Below are positions 43,408 through 53,963 of a DNA stretch of 64,000 nucleotides, one piece after another. Location of the stretch: positions 1-64,000 of the forward strand of contig JANQMD010000013.1 in NCBI GenBank assembly GCA_028280265.1, in the 5' to 3' direction. The stretch's first letter is position 1, and every line of letters starts with the position of its first letter. The notes beneath the pieces were generated by a model, which saw nothing but the letters and a program-made list of their open reading frames with translations, was not told the origin of the DNA and ran no database searches. The position numbers and the translations under genes were made by a program. The stretch is from Flavobacteriaceae bacterium. GTDB lineage: Bacteria > Bacteroidota > Bacteroidia > Flavobacteriales > Flavobacteriaceae.

Positions 43408-44619
43408 TTACTGCACGATAATTTTTTTACTTAGCTCATTAGGTCCAGATGACAGCTTTAGAACATATAAACCGCCCTTTAAAGAAGAAATATTGATTCT
43501 TTGCTCACTTAAGCGGCTATTTAAGTCAGCTTTAAAAACACTCTTTCCAGTTAAATCAAACAACTGTACCTTGGCATTTTCATCCAGAATATTGTTAGCG
43601 GTACTTAATCGCAATTCGTTTTCAACAGGATTGGAAAGTATGGCAAAAGATTGCTCAAATACATTTGAATCTACAGACAGCACATTGGTTTTAAATTGCG
43701 ATGTAATAGTATTCAAATATGCTAAAGATCTTGCCATCTGCCCCTGAGTAAACATGTACATACACGCATCGTTTACGTAATCCATATAATTCATGGTCAG
43801 TGACTTGTTGCCACACAAGACAACAGAGCCAGGTGCAGGGCAACCAGATGCAGAGCTATCAATATTAGGAGTATCACTTACACCATCATCACTAGAGCAA
43901 GTACTATTAGCCCAAGGGTGATCTAAATTCAAATAATGCCCAACCTCGTGAGTAACAGTTCTACCCAAATCAAAATTATTAACTGGAACAACCACCCCAC
44001 AACCGCTCCCAGTACCAAAAGCTTGGTCATCAATTACAGCAGCATGTCCAGCATTAGGGCTTCCTCCCAAAGGGGCAAAACCTAAACTACCAATGTTCTT
44101 TACAAGAATGTTTAAGTATCCAGCCCAGTTAGAATCGGTATCCGTACCGCCTCCAAAATTATAACCTATGGTTACGGCTACATTTCCTTCAGTAAGTCCT
44201 GAGCCGCTTGGATGATTCTTAGTGGCTAGCCTAAATTGTACATCTAAATTTCCTGCATTGATTCCTGGATATTGAGCACTAGCTGTTGCCCAATTAGAGA
44301 AATCCGCATTGGTTTTTCTATAGTCAGCATTAAGAATATCAATTTGTGCTTGTGACATATTTTCCAGACAAGCTCTGTCAGAGGCATTTGATTCTGGGAA
44401 ATGAATGGCTACAGGAATGATAATGGTTGCTCTTTGGAAATTAGATCTTTCCAAGTTTTTGTATTCTTTATGAAAAGCTTCTTGACTTGCATCATGTTGG
44501 GCTTTGAATACAGGGTCCTGTAGTTTATGGCTCATGTATTCTTCAGTCTCACACGATCTTTGTGCAAACAAACTCATGCTAAATACAACCATAATGAGGA
44601 GAGTAATTTTTTGTTTCAT
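43408..44619 (-). CDS. M43-family zinc metalloprotease, type IX secreted (copy 2)
   Basis: 403 residues. Signal peptide ends LFAQ. Same layout as copy 1: HEVGHYLNLDH, MNYMDYVND, and a T9SS tail ending GLYVLKLSSGPNELSKKIIVQ. The two differ in the inserted glycine loop at the middle (YNFGGGTDTDS here against YIYGQNNQGQTTDSD in copy 1) and in prodomain residues. Recent tandem duplication is the inference. Confidence 0.9.
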   Translation of the reverse strand: MKQKITLLIMVVFSMSLFAQRSCETEEYMSHKLQDPVFKAQHDASQEAFHKEYKNLERSNFQRATIIIPVAIHFPESNASDRACLENMSQAQIDILNADYRKTNADFSNWATASAQYPGINAGNLDVQFRLATKNHPSGSGLTEGNVAVTIGYNFGGGTDTDSNWAGYLNILVKNIGSLGFAPLGGSPNAGHAAVIDDQAFGTGSGCGVVVPVNNFDLGRTVTHEVGHYLNLDHPWANSTCSSDDGVSDTPNIDSSASGCPAPGSVVLCGNKSLTMNYMDYVNDACMYMFTQGQMARSLAYLNTITSQFKTNVLSVDSNVFEQSFAILSNPVENELRLSTANNILDENAKVQLFDLTGKSVFKADLNSRLSEQRINISSLKGGLYVLKLSSGPNELSKKIIVQ

Positions 44620-44723
44620 ATATGTTATATTAAGTTGAACCCCAGATTATAAAGATAATTCTTTTTTTTTCTTACAACCTGAAGCTATTAATACAACAGC
44701 CTAATATAAAATTACCCTACTTT

Positions 44724-47700
44724 CTACATATTTCTTCGGTATTGTCCACCTACTTCAAACAAAGCAGCTGTAATTTGCCCTAGCGAACAAACCTTCGTAG
44801 CTTCCATTAATTTTTCGAACAAGTTCTTATTTTGTATGGCAGCCTCTTGTACCAAAGCCAACTGTTCTGTTACTTTTTCCTTGTTAGCTTTATTAAGATT
44901 TTCCTTTGTTTTAATCTGAAATAGTTTTTCCTCCTCAGTAGCTCTGATTACTTCGGCAGGTTGAACAGTTGGAGAACCTTTAGAGCTCAGAAATGTGTTT
45001 ACGCCAATGATTGGGAATTCTCCAGTATGCTTCAATGTCTCGTAGTACAGACTTTCTTCTTGAATCTTGGAACGCTGATACATGGTTTCCATTGCTCCTA
45101 AAACACCACCACGTTCTGTAATGCGGTCAAATTCTGTTAACACAGCCTCTTCAACCAAATCTGTCAACTCTTCAATAATGAAAGAACCTTGAATTGGATT
45201 TTCATTTTTTGCCAACCCTAATTCTTTATTGATAATCAATTGAATTGCCATCGCTCTACGAACAGATTCTTCGGTAGGAGTAGTAATGGCTTCATCATAA
45301 GCATTCGTATGAAGTGAGTTACAGTTATCGTAAATTGCATACAAGGCTTGTAGTGTTGTTCGAATGTCATTGAAATCTATTTCCTGAGCGTGTAAAGAGC
45401 GTCCAGAAGTCTGAATGTGATATTTCAACATTTGAGCTCTTGGGTTCGCATTGTATTTGTACTTTAATGCTTTTGACCATATTTTTCGAGCTACCCGACC
45501 GATTACCGCATACTCTGGATCAATTCCATTGGAAAAGAAGAAAGATAAGTTTGGACCAAACTTATTAATATCCATTCCTCTTGATAGATAGTATTCTACA
45601 TAGGTAAATCCATTTGCTAAAGTCAATGCCAATTGTGTAATTGGATTTGCTCCAGCTTCAGCAATATGATACCCTGAAATAGAAACAGAATAGAAATTAC
45701 GTACTTGTTTATTTATAAAGTATTCTTGCACATCTCCCATCAAACGCAACGCGAATTCTGTAGAGAAAATACAAGTGTTTTGAGCTTGATCTTCTTTTAA
45801 AATATCCGCCTGAACGGTTCCACGAACTTGTGCTAAGGTTTCTGCTTTGATTTGTGCATATACATCAGATGGTAACACTTGATCTCCAGTAAGTCCTAAT
45901 AGCATGAGTCCTAAACCATCATTTCCTTCTGGCAATTCTCCTTGATAGGTTGGTCTTTCTAGGCCTTTATCTTCGTATATCTCCTTTAGTTTCGCTTCAA
46001 CTTCAGTTTCAAGTTCATTTTCTTTAATATATTTCTCACAGTTCTGATCAATAGCTGCATTCATAAAGAATCCTAATAACATAGGAGCAGGACCGTTGAT
46101 GGTCATAGAAACGGAAGTCATTGGGTGGCTCAAGTCAAAGCCAGAGTACAACTTTTTTGCATCATCTAAACAACAGATAGAAACACCTGCGTTTCCAATT
46201 TTTCCGTAGATATCTGGACGATGCCCCGGATCATTTCCATATAGAGTTACAGAATCAAAAGCTGTAGAAAGACGCTTCGCGTCCATTCCTAAACTTACAT
46301 AATGGAAACGTCTGTTGGTACGTTCTGGTCCACCTTCTCCTGCAAACATTCTCGTTGGATCTTCTCCCGTTCTTTTGAAGGGGTACAATCCTGATGCATA
46401 TGGGAATTCTCCTGGAACATTCTCCTGTAAGTTCCACTTTAGGAGATCTCCCCAAGCCTCATATTTAGGTAATGCTACCTTAGGAATGTCAGAATGTGAT
46501 AATGATTTGGTGTGTGTTTCAATTTTAATTTCCTTATCTCTAACCTTAAAGGAATAGATCGGATTTTTATAACGTTGAACTTTTTCTTTCCAATTTAGAA
46601 TGATCTCCCAGTTGTATGGATCCAAGTTCATTTTTACCTTGTCGAACTGAGCCAACAATAATTTGATAAACTCTTTGTCATCTCGAGCGGAGTCGAGAGA
46701 CAGAATCTCATCATCAATTCCAGTTTTTGACAACTCAGGAGTAACATCAGCTACAGACTCAATAGTCTTGTAGATTCCGAACAATTTTTGAGCAACCTTA
46801 ACTTGATCATCTGCTCTTTTATCATAAGCTCGATTATTTTCAGAGATCTCAGATAAATATCTTGTTCTAGAGGGAGGAATGACGAAAATTTTCTCTGACA
46901 TTTCTTTCGTAATCTCAAAAGAAGATTTCAAATCAGCATCCGTTTTTTCAACCAATTTGTCCATGATGGCCTTGTACAACGAATTCATCCCAGGGTCGTT
47001 AAACTGAGAAGCGATCGTTCCAAATACGGGCATATCATCCATGTGAACATCCCATAGATTGTTGTTACGCATGTATTGCTTCTTTACGTCACGGATTGCA
47101 TCTAACGCACCTCGTTTGTCGAATTTATTGATGGCAACCAAGTCAGCAAAATCCAACATATCGATTTTTTCCAACTGAGTAGCGGCTCCAAATTCTGGAG
47201 TCATTACATATAATGAAGTATCTGAGTGTTCTATAATTTCGGTATCAGATTGTCCAATACCTGAAGTTTCTAAAATGATCAAATCAAATTCAGCGGCTTT
47301 TAAAACTTCAACAGCTTCATTTACATATTTTGACAGGGCTAAATTGGATTGACGCGTAGCCAAAGAACGCATGTAAACACGCTCATTATTAATCGCATTC
47401 ATACGAATACGGTCTCCTAACAAAGCACCACCTGTTTTTCTCTTTGATGGGTCTACAGAAATTAACCCGATCGTTTTTTCAGGGAAGTCAATTAAAAATC
47501 TACGGACCAATTCATCTACCAAACTAGATTTTCCAGCTCCTCCTGTACCTGTAATTCCTAAAACTGGTGTTTTCGATTTTTTATTCTTCTCGTGAATGAT
47601 ATCCATGGTCTCCTTGGCTACCTCTGGAAAGTTTTCAGCTGAGGAGATCACACGAGCAATGCTTCCAATTTCTTTGTTGGTAATGTGTTTGATTTCTCCA

Positions 47701-48155
47701 TTCAAAACATCACCAATGGGGAAGTCAGATTTTTGTACTAAGTCGTTAATCATTCCTTGTAATCCCAGTTCTCGACCGTCATCTGGAGAATAGATTCGGG
47801 TAATCCCATAATCCATCAACTCCTTGATTTCTTCTGGGAGGATTACTCCACCACCGCCGCCAAAAATCTTAATATGGCCAGCCCCTTTTTCTTGCAATAA
47901 ATCATACATGTATTTGAAATACTCGTTATGCCCTCCCTGATAAGAGGTCATGGCAATGGCATTGGCATCTTCTTGAATGGCACAGTTCACCACTTCTTCT
48001 ACACTTCTATCATGACCAAGATGTATGACTTCAACACCGGTAGATTGAATAATTCTTCTCATGATATTGATTGCGGCATCGTGTCCATCAAAGAGTGACG
48101 CAGCAGTAACAATACGAACTTTATGCTTTGGTTTGTAAGGAGCTATTTGTTCCAT
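44724..48155 (-). CDS. icmF: Fused isobutyryl-CoA mutase IcmF
   Basis: 1143 residues; one protein holds three parts. A B12-binding domain (about 10-145) has the lower-ligand His in [10 protein letters not shown] MeaB-like G-protein (about 195-430) has P-loop GTGGAGKSS at 203-211 and NKFD. The mutase barrel (about 560-1100) carries the family signatures. IcmF interconverts isobutyryl-CoA and butyryl-CoA using adenosylcobalamin; the G domain guards cofactor loading. The enzyme depends on imported or made B12. A REP-like stretch is embedded at about residues 482-493, in the interdomain linker. Confidence 0.95.
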   Translation of the reverse strand: MEQIAPYKPKHKVRIVTAASLFDGHDAAINIMRRIIQSTGVEVIHLGHDRSVEEVVNCAIQEDANAIAMTSYQGGHNEYFKYMYDLLQEKGAGHIKIFGGGGGVILPEEIKELMDYGITRIYSPDDGRELGLQGMINDLVQKSDFPIGDVLNGEIKHITNKEIGSIARVISSAENFPEVAKETMDIIHEKNKKSKTPVLGITGTGGAGKSSLVDELVRRFLIDFPEKTIGLISVDPSKRKTGGALLGDRIRMNAINNERVYMRSLATRQSNLALSKYVNEAVEVLKAAEFDLIILETSGIGQSDTEIIEHSDTSLYVMTPEFGAATQLEKIDMLDFADLVAINKFDKRGALDAIRDVKKQYMRNNNLWDVHMDDMPVFGTIASQFNDPGMNSLYKAIMDKLVEKTDADLKSSFEITKEMSEKIFVIPPSRTRYLSEISENNRAYDKRADDQVKVAQKLFGIYKTIESVADVTPELSKTGIDDEILSLDSARDDKEFIKLLLAQFDKVKMNLDPYNWEIILNWKEKVQRYKNPIYSFKVRDKEIKIETHTKSLSHSDIPKVALPKYEAWGDLLKWNLQENVPGEFPYASGLYPFKRTGEDPTRMFAGEGGPERTNRRFHYVSLGMDAKRLSTAFDSVTLYGNDPGHRPDIYGKIGNAGVSICCLDDAKKLYSGFDLSHPMTSVSMTINGPAPMLLGFFMNAAIDQNCEKYIKENELETEVEAKLKEIYEDKGLERPTYQGELPEGNDGLGLMLLGLTGDQVLPSDVYAQIKAETLAQVRGTVQADILKEDQAQNTCIFSTEFALRLMGDVQEYFINKQVRNFYSVSISGYHIAEAGANPITQLALTLANGFTYVEYYLSRGMDINKFGPNLSFFFSNGIDPEYAVIGRVARKIWSKALKYKYNANPRAQMLKYHIQTSGRSLHAQEIDFNDIRTTLQALYAIYDNCNSLHTNAYDEAITTPTEESVRRAMAIQLIINKELGLAKNENPIQGSFIIEELTDLVEEAVLTEFDRITERGGVLGAMETMYQRSKIQEESLYYETLKHTGEFPIIGVNTFLSSKGSPTVQPAEVIRATEEEKLFQIKTKENLNKANKEKVTEQLALVQEAAIQNKNLFEKLMEATKVCSLGQITAALFEVGGQYRRNM
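46678..46710. repeat. REP-like sequence embedded in icmF
   Basis: GTCATCTCGAGCGGAGTCGA then GAGACAGAATCTCA, with TCTCGA (46681) and TCGAGA (46693) as a palindrome. It reads in frame on the coding strand as [11 protein letters not shown]. Confidence 0.6.
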
Positions 48156-48431
48156 AGAGTCTTTTCAATTTTATATGTAAAAACGATACTAAATTACTGA
48201 CGCAATTTACGGAATTTTCAAAAAAGTGCAGCTTTTTTTGAGGTTATAAAAATCAAAAGCTATGAAAAGTGTTTTTCATTATGAGGATTGTAATAGATGC
48301 CGTAGGTTAGAAGAAAGTTTCTAAATAATGTCTTAAATTTATGGGGATTTGGCATATTTTTTGATTTAAAAAATGATGAAATCATAAGCCAAATCTGATC
48401 AAAATGATATAATATTCACTATTAAAACCCA

Positions 48432-48992
48432 ATGACCATGAAGTTTTTTAAAGTTCTCTCATTGCTGCTAGTCTTTATAATTTCCTCTTGCAGTACTGTA
48501 AAAGTTACTACGGATTATGATACGAAAGCCAACTTTAACAGTTATAAAACTTTTGCTTTTTACAAGAAAGGAATTGATAAAGCATCCGTTTCTGATTTGG
48601 ATAAAAAAAGAATTTTAAGAGCTATTGAAAGAGAATTGACGTCGAAAGGCTTCACAAAATCGAATGATCCCGATTTTTTGGTGAGTATCTACACAAAATC
48701 TAGAGAACGTATTAATGTAAGAGATAATAATTTTGGTTGGGGCCTCGGATGGGGATGGGGCTGGGGTTGGAACCCATGGATGTGGGGAGGAATGAATAAT
48801 AATATCAATGTGAATCAGTATACAGAAGGTACACTCTTTATTGATTTTATAGATAAAGACAAAAAAGAATTGGTTTGGCAGGGCATTGGGTCGGGCTCGA
48901 TGAAATCTAAAGGTCCTGAGAAAAAAGAGAAAAGGATTAATACATTCGTAAAAGAAATACTATCTAAATACCCTCCTGAATTAGTAAATTGA
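48432..48992 (+). CDS. DUF4136 lipoprotein with Gly-Trp-rich insert
   Basis: 186 residues; ATG at 48438 is the likelier start. The lipobox ends ISSCS. The DUF4136 fold spans 25-186, with TTDYDTKANFNSYKTFAFY at the start and KELVWQGIGSG late. Residues about 98-120 are a Gly/Trp repeat (GWGLGWGWGWGW). The family is a membrane-attached protein of unknown function, common in Bacteroidota. Confidence 0.85.
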   Translation: MTMKFFKVLSLLLVFIISSCSTVKVTTDYDTKANFNSYKTFAFYKKGIDKASVSDLDKKRILRAIERELTSKGFTKSNDPDFLVSIYTKSRERINVRDNNFGWGLGWGWGWGWNPWMWGGMNNNINVNQYTEGTLFIDFIDKDKKELVWQGIGSGSMKSKGPEKKEKRINTFVKEILSKYPPELVN

Positions 48993-49021
48993 AAAAGGCG
49001 CTTATTTAAGCGTCTTTTTTT
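48993..49021 (+). terminator. Intrinsic terminator
   Basis: AAAAGGCGCTT / AAGCGTCTTTT with a short ATT loop and T-run. Confidence 0.75.
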
Positions 49022-49025
49022 GTAG

Positions 49026-49208
<183 letters not shown>

Positions 49209-49248
49209 TTTGTAACTTTTTATGAAGGCAATTTCTTAATTATTAAAG

Positions 49249-49977
49249 ATGAATATTTTGATGAAAAGCAATATTATTTTTATAGTTCTACTGGTTTTTC
49301 AAAGTTTGAACTTTCAGCAAGTACAAGCGCAATCGATCAAAGATTTTTTGTCGCAAGATCAAATAGGTAAAGGTTTGAAAGAAGCTTTAGAACACGGTGT
49401 GAAAAATCAAGTTTCTAAGCTAACCGCAAAAGACGGTTTTTTTAAGAATGAGCTAGTTAAGATATTATTACCTGGAGATTTAAAAAAAGTAGATAAGCGA
49501 TTAAGAAGATTGGGCCTGTCTAAATTAGCTGATGAAGGACTTCTTTTGTTAAATCGAGCTGCAGAAGATGCAGTAAAAACGGCCACTCCAATTTTTATAA
49601 ATGCAATCAAAGGAATCACATTCGGTGATGCAAAGAAAATTTTAATGGGAGAGAAAAATGCAGCTACCAATTATTTGCAGACAAACACTTCTGAGTCTTT
49701 GTATACAGAATTTAGTCCTGTGATCAAAAAATCGTTCTCCAAGGTTGGAGCTGATAAGGTTTGGAGTCAATTGATTTCTAAATACAATAAAATCCCTTTT
49801 GTAAAGAAGGTGAATCCTGATTTAACAGATTACGTTACCCAAGAAACGTTGAAAGGTGTTTTTACAATGATCGCTATTGAAGAAGAAGGCATCCGAAAGA
49901 AAATTGGTCTAAGGGATACTGACATACTACGCAAAGTATTTTCTCTTCAGGATGTGCTTTTCAAGAAGAAAAACTGA
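49249..49977 (+). CDS. DUF4197 protein
   Basis: 242 residues. Signal peptide ends QVQAQS (about residue 28); ATG at 49261 is an alternative. The DUF4197 domain is all-helical: IGKGLKEALEHGVKNQVSKL, FKNELVKILLPGDLKKV, and a closing DYVTQETLKGVFTMIAIEE. Periplasmic, function unknown. Confidence 0.85.
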   Translation: MNILMKSNIIFIVLLVFQSLNFQQVQAQSIKDFLSQDQIGKGLKEALEHGVKNQVSKLTAKDGFFKNELVKILLPGDLKKVDKRLRRLGLSKLADEGLLLLNRAAEDAVKTATPIFINAIKGITFGDAKKILMGEKNAATNYLQTNTSESLYTEFSPVIKKSFSKVGADKVWSQLISKYNKIPFVKKVNPDLTDYVTQETLKGVFTMIAIEEEGIRKKIGLRDTDILRKVFSLQDVLFKKKN

Positions 49978-49983
49978 GAGTTT

Positions 49984-50736
49984 TTATGCCAATGTTTTCC
50001 TTAAACTTGTAAAGTAATCAAAAGCCCTTATAAGTCGACTGCCATACCAACTAAACATTTCCCCGTCTACAAGAATAACTTTTGTGTTAGGTATTAGTTC
50101 CTTAATTTCAAGTTGATGTTTTTCTTTGAAAGGATAAGGTTCCGAGGATAAGAGAATCAAGTCAGGAGAGCGGTCAACGACTTCATCAAGATTTATTTCT
50201 GGGTATCTTTCTTTGTTTTTAAAGATGTTCTCGAATCCGTTAAGCTCTAGTAAAAAATGAATAAAAGTTCGTGAAGCGGCAACCATCCAAGGGGCTCTCC
50301 AGATGAAATACGCAATTTTAAGTGTAGGTTTGTCTTTTATAAAGATTGAGAAATTATGTAGCTCTTTATCGATTCTCTTTGTAATTTTTTGAGCCTCTAG
50401 TTTCTTGTCAAATAGTATTCCATATTCCAATATAAGCTCTTTTGCATCTTGAAGATTAAAAATATCTGAAACATGTACTTTGCATATCTGTTCACATGCT
50501 TCAACTATTTCTTTGGTGTTTTCTTCTTTATTGCATAAAATAATATTTGGCTTTAAGGATTTTATTTTGTCAATTTTAACATTTTTAGTGCCTCCAACAA
50601 TTACCTTTTTCTGCTTCGCTTCAGTAGGATGAATACAGAACTTTGTAACTCCAACAATTTGTTCTTCTAAACCTAAATCAAACAGAAGCTCTGTCTGACT
50701 TGGGACCAGTGAAATGATTCTATAATGTGCTTTCAA
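49984..50736 (-). CDS. Helical-backbone metal receptor (BtuF-like) protein
   Basis: 250 residues with the periplasmic binding-protein fold of the cobalamin/siderophore class: MKAHYRIISLVPSQTELLFDLGL at the start, VGVTKFCIHP, and SPDLILLSSEPYPF near the end. No signal peptide is seen, and no BtuC or BtuD gene lies nearby. Whether it acts in the cytoplasm or the start is misplaced is unclear. A link to B12 would fit the B12-dependent IcmF upstream, but this is inference. Confidence 0.8.
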   Translation of the reverse strand: MKAHYRIISLVPSQTELLFDLGLEEQIVGVTKFCIHPTEAKQKKVIVGGTKNVKIDKIKSLKPNIILCNKEENTKEIVEACEQICKVHVSDIFNLQDAKELILEYGILFDKKLEAQKITKRIDKELHNFSIFIKDKPTLKIAYFIWRAPWMVAASRTFIHFLLELNGFENIFKNKERYPEINLDEVVDRSPDLILLSSEPYPFKEKHQLEIKELIPNTKVILVDGEMFSWYGSRLIRAFDYFTSLRKTLA

Positions 50737-50808
50737 AATCTATTTTTAAAAAGGGTTAAAAATAATGATCTTTTTTTGGTTTTTTCTAGCACTTATGTGT
50801 AGTTTAGC

Positions 50809-50883
50809 AACAGTTAATAAACTGTTAAGAAAACATAGCAAAGTGTTAAAAAATAAGGTTAAAACTAAAAAAAGTTAAATTTG
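50809..50883 (+). promoter_or_regulatory. Operator-like palindrome and -7 element ahead of susC
   Basis: AACAGTT (50809-50815), loop AATA, AACTGTT (50820-50826) form a palindrome. TAAATTTG (50876-50883) is a -7 element. No TTG at the -33 position, as in activator-dependent promoters. Confidence 0.5.
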
Positions 50884-50890
50884 TGTAAAA

Positions 50891-50953
50891 ATGAGCGCAT
50901 TCTTTGTGCTCATAATTTTTTCATCTTTCTTGTTAGATGAAAGTTTATTATAG
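50891..50953 (+). promoter_or_regulatory. susC leader: short ORF over terminator-like hairpins
   Basis: Hairpin 1: ATGAGCGCA (50891-50899) with TGTGCTCAT (50905-50913), then AA and six T, like an intrinsic terminator. Hairpin 2: TTTCATCT (50919-50926) with AGATGAAA (50935-50942), which uses part of that T-run. An ATG at 50891 opens a 20-codon frame (MSAFFVLIIF...ESLL) ending at 50953, before the susC start at 50978. Together these suggest a translated attenuator. Inference. Confidence 0.45.
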
Positions 50954-50977
50954 AATGTCTAATTTAAATTAAAATTT

Positions 50978-53944
50978 ATGAAAGTAAGATTACTTCTCAT
51001 TATGGTATTCTTTATGGGAGTGTCGATTTTTGCTCAGCAAAAAACAGTTACAGGTACTGTTACCAGTGACTCTGATCCACTGCCTGGAGTATCCGTAACG
51101 ATTAAAGGAACAACAACAGGTACTGAAACTGATTTTGATGGAAAGTATTCCATCCAAGCCAATGTTGGCGATGTTTTAGTATTTAGTTACTTGGGTTACA
51201 AAACAGTAGAAATGACTGTAGCTCAGAGTAACACGATTGATGTTAGTTTAGAAGAGGGGAACAATGTTTTAGATGAGGTGATTATTGTTGGATTTGGTAC
51301 GCAGAGTAAGAGAAAACTTACTGATAACGTAGCGAAAATCAACGCAGCCGATATTTCTAACATTCCTAACCCGAGTGTTTTAAACAACATCGCTGGTAAA
51401 GCAACGGGGGTTCAAATCACGCAAACAAACGGTAAAGTCGAAGCTGGTTTAAACATCCGTGTAAGAGGTCAAGCTAGTATTAGTGCTGGTACGCAACCTC
51501 TTTATGTATTAGATGGGATACCATTAATTAACAACAACGAATCTAGTAACGGTTCTCCTACAAACCCATTGTTGACATTAAGTCCAAATGAAATTGAGTC
51601 TATTGATATCTTAAAAGATGCATCATCGGCTGCAATTTATGGATCTAGAGGTGCAAATGGGGTTGTAATTATCACAACTAAAAAAGGGAAAGAAGGAAAA
51701 GCAAAATTCAACATTAACCTTTCAAATGGTTTTAGTGATAGAGCAAATTCTAGAGATTGGTTAAATGCAGCTCAATATGTTGAGTTATTCCTAGAAGCTG
51801 GAGCTAGATCACCATTTGGTAACTTAACTGGTTTTGTACAAGGAAGATTTGATAGATACTCAAACAATACTGACTGGAGAAATGCTGCAGTAGATACAAA
51901 CTGGGAAGATTTAGCCTTAAGAAAAGGATATACGAGAGATGTAGATTTCTCTATGTCTGGTGGAAATTCTAAGACTACATATTTCTTCTCTGCTGCATAC
52001 AACGATACAAAAGGTATTGTAAGAGGTAATCAGTTAGAGAGAATTTCTGCAAGAACAAATGTTCAACATAAATTAACTGATAAGTTTACTGCTGGAATGA
52101 GTGTAAACTTCTCTAGAGTTGATATTGATAGAATTGCAAACGATAATGCGTTTGTAACTCCATTACAAGCAATTGCACAAGCACCTATTTCTCCAGCTTA
52201 TGATGCTACTGGAGAGCCTTTCACAGGTACCGTTTATGCAAACTTCTTATTACAAGACAAGCATGCGAACTACAATACCATTATTAGAAGAGTAAACGGA
52301 AGAATGTATGGTAAATATGAAATCATTGATGGATTAACGTTTAATTCTGATTTCGGATACGACCTTTATACACAATCTGAAGACTCTTTTACAGGTAGGT
52401 TAGCGCCATTCCAATCAACAAATGGACAGGCTTTTGCTTCTGATGTTGCAACAGAAAGCTTTAACTTTAGTAATTACTTCAACTACGATGTGAAGTTTGG
52501 AGACGATCACGACTTAAATGTTGTAGCTGGTACTGAATTTAACAAGTCTAAGCGTAGAAGAACGAGTGTAACTGGAACACAGTTCCCAACAGATGATTTC
52601 CAAACGATTAACAGTGCAGCTCAAATTACTGCAGGTACTGGAAGTTTTACTGAGTTTGCATTTGTATCTTATTTTGGTAGAGCAACATATTCATTCAAGA
52701 ACAAATACCTTTTCAAAGCGAGTGTAAGGCGTGATGGTTCTTCTCGTTTTGGTAAAGCTGTTCAGTTTGGTACATTTACTGCATTTTCTGGAGGTTGGAT
52801 TTTATCTGAGGAAGATTTCTTAGCAGATAATGAAACACTAACGTTTGCGAAACTAAGAGCAAGTTATGGTACGGTAGGTAACGCGGAAATTGGAAACTTT
52901 GCCTCTAGAGGATTGTTCGGAGGAGTATCTTATAACCAAAGACCAGGTATTGCGCCAACGCAACCAGAAAACCAACAATTATCTTGGGAGTCTTCAACAC
53001 AAACTGATATAGGATTCGAGTTTGGATTGTGGAATAGAATTACAGGTGAGTTAGCTTACTATATCAAAGATACTGATGATTTGATCTTTGCTTCTCCACT
53101 TCCACCAACTTCAGGTGCGGCTAGCATTAATAGAAATATTGGTAGAATTAGAAGTAAGGGTATCGAATTTGCTTTCCAAAGCAAGAACATTGTTTCTGAT
53201 GATTTTACTTGGAATACGAACTTTAACATTGGACAAAATGATAACGAAGTGGTAAGATTACCAGGTGGGAATGATGTAATCGGAGGAAGAAATATCTTAA
53301 GACAAGGTGAAGTTGCAAATGCATTTTACTTAATCGAATACGCAGGAGTAGATCCAGCAAACGGAAATGCATTGTACAATTTGAATAATGGTACAGGAGG
53401 AACTACAACAGACCCTAATGCAGCACAAAGAATTATAGTTGGGAATCCATTCCCAGAGTGGGTTGGAGGTTTAACCAATACATTCAACTACAAAGATTTC
53501 GACTTTAGTTTCACATTCCAAGGAGAATTTGGAGCGAGTATTTACAATTCAGCTGGTAGATTCCAATCTGCGAATGCTGACTGGTTCGATAACCAATCTG
53601 CAGATCAGCTAAGAAGATGGCAAAATCCAGGAGACATCACAGATGTACCTGAAGCTCGTTTGGCTGGAGGAAATGGTACTGCGCATTCTACAAGATACTT
53701 AGAAAAAGGAGACTTTGTTAGATTGAGAAACATTACTTTAGGATATACATTACCCAAAGATGTTTTAGACAAAGCAGGATTTAGTAATGTTAGAATTTAC
53801 ATGAGTGGATTTAACTTATTAACGTTTACTGGTTTTACTGGATATGACCCAGAATCTAGAAGTGATGCTGGTGGAATTGGACAAGTTTTCTACTCTGCTC
53901 CAGCTGCTAAGACGATATCTATGGGAGTAAACTTATCATTCTAA
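50978..53944 (+). CDS. SusC/RagA-type TonB-linked outer-membrane transporter
   Basis: 988 residues. Signal peptide ends IFAQ. A carboxypeptidase-like regulatory domain (about 22-100) precedes the plug, which has the signatures QTNGKVEAGLNIRVRG and YVLDGIPL and the stretch SSAAIYGSRGANGVVII. The barrel runs to a final Phe. The pair with SusD makes a lidded import channel for oligosaccharides or peptides driven by TonB. No polysaccharide enzymes, regulator or ECF sigma/anti-sigma pair lie nearby, so the substrate is not indicated. Confidence 0.95.
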   Translation: MKVRLLLIMVFFMGVSIFAQQKTVTGTVTSDSDPLPGVSVTIKGTTTGTETDFDGKYSIQANVGDVLVFSYLGYKTVEMTVAQSNTIDVSLEEGNNVLDEVIIVGFGTQSKRKLTDNVAKINAADISNIPNPSVLNNIAGKATGVQITQTNGKVEAGLNIRVRGQASISAGTQPLYVLDGIPLINNNESSNGSPTNPLLTLSPNEIESIDILKDASSAAIYGSRGANGVVIITTKKGKEGKAKFNINLSNGFSDRANSRDWLNAAQYVELFLEAGARSPFGNLTGFVQGRFDRYSNNTDWRNAAVDTNWEDLALRKGYTRDVDFSMSGGNSKTTYFFSAAYNDTKGIVRGNQLERISARTNVQHKLTDKFTAGMSVNFSRVDIDRIANDNAFVTPLQAIAQAPISPAYDATGEPFTGTVYANFLLQDKHANYNTIIRRVNGRMYGKYEIIDGLTFNSDFGYDLYTQSEDSFTGRLAPFQSTNGQAFASDVATESFNFSNYFNYDVKFGDDHDLNVVAGTEFNKSKRRRTSVTGTQFPTDDFQTINSAAQITAGTGSFTEFAFVSYFGRATYSFKNKYLFKASVRRDGSSRFGKAVQFGTFTAFSGGWILSEEDFLADNETLTFAKLRASYGTVGNAEIGNFASRGLFGGVSYNQRPGIAPTQPENQQLSWESSTQTDIGFEFGLWNRITGELAYYIKDTDDLIFASPLPPTSGAASINRNIGRIRSKGIEFAFQSKNIVSDDFTWNTNFNIGQNDNEVVRLPGGNDVIGGRNILRQGEVANAFYLIEYAGVDPANGNALYNLNNGTGGTTTDPNAAQRIIVGNPFPEWVGGLTNTFNYKDFDFSFTFQGEFGASIYNSAGRFQSANADWFDNQSADQLRRWQNPGDITDVPEARLAGGNGTAHSTRYLEKGDFVRLRNITLGYTLPKDVLDKAGFSNVRIYMSGFNLLTFTGFTGYDPESRSDAGGIGQVFYSAPAAKTISMGVNLSF

Positions 53945-53963
53945 TTTTTAAACTGAGAATATT

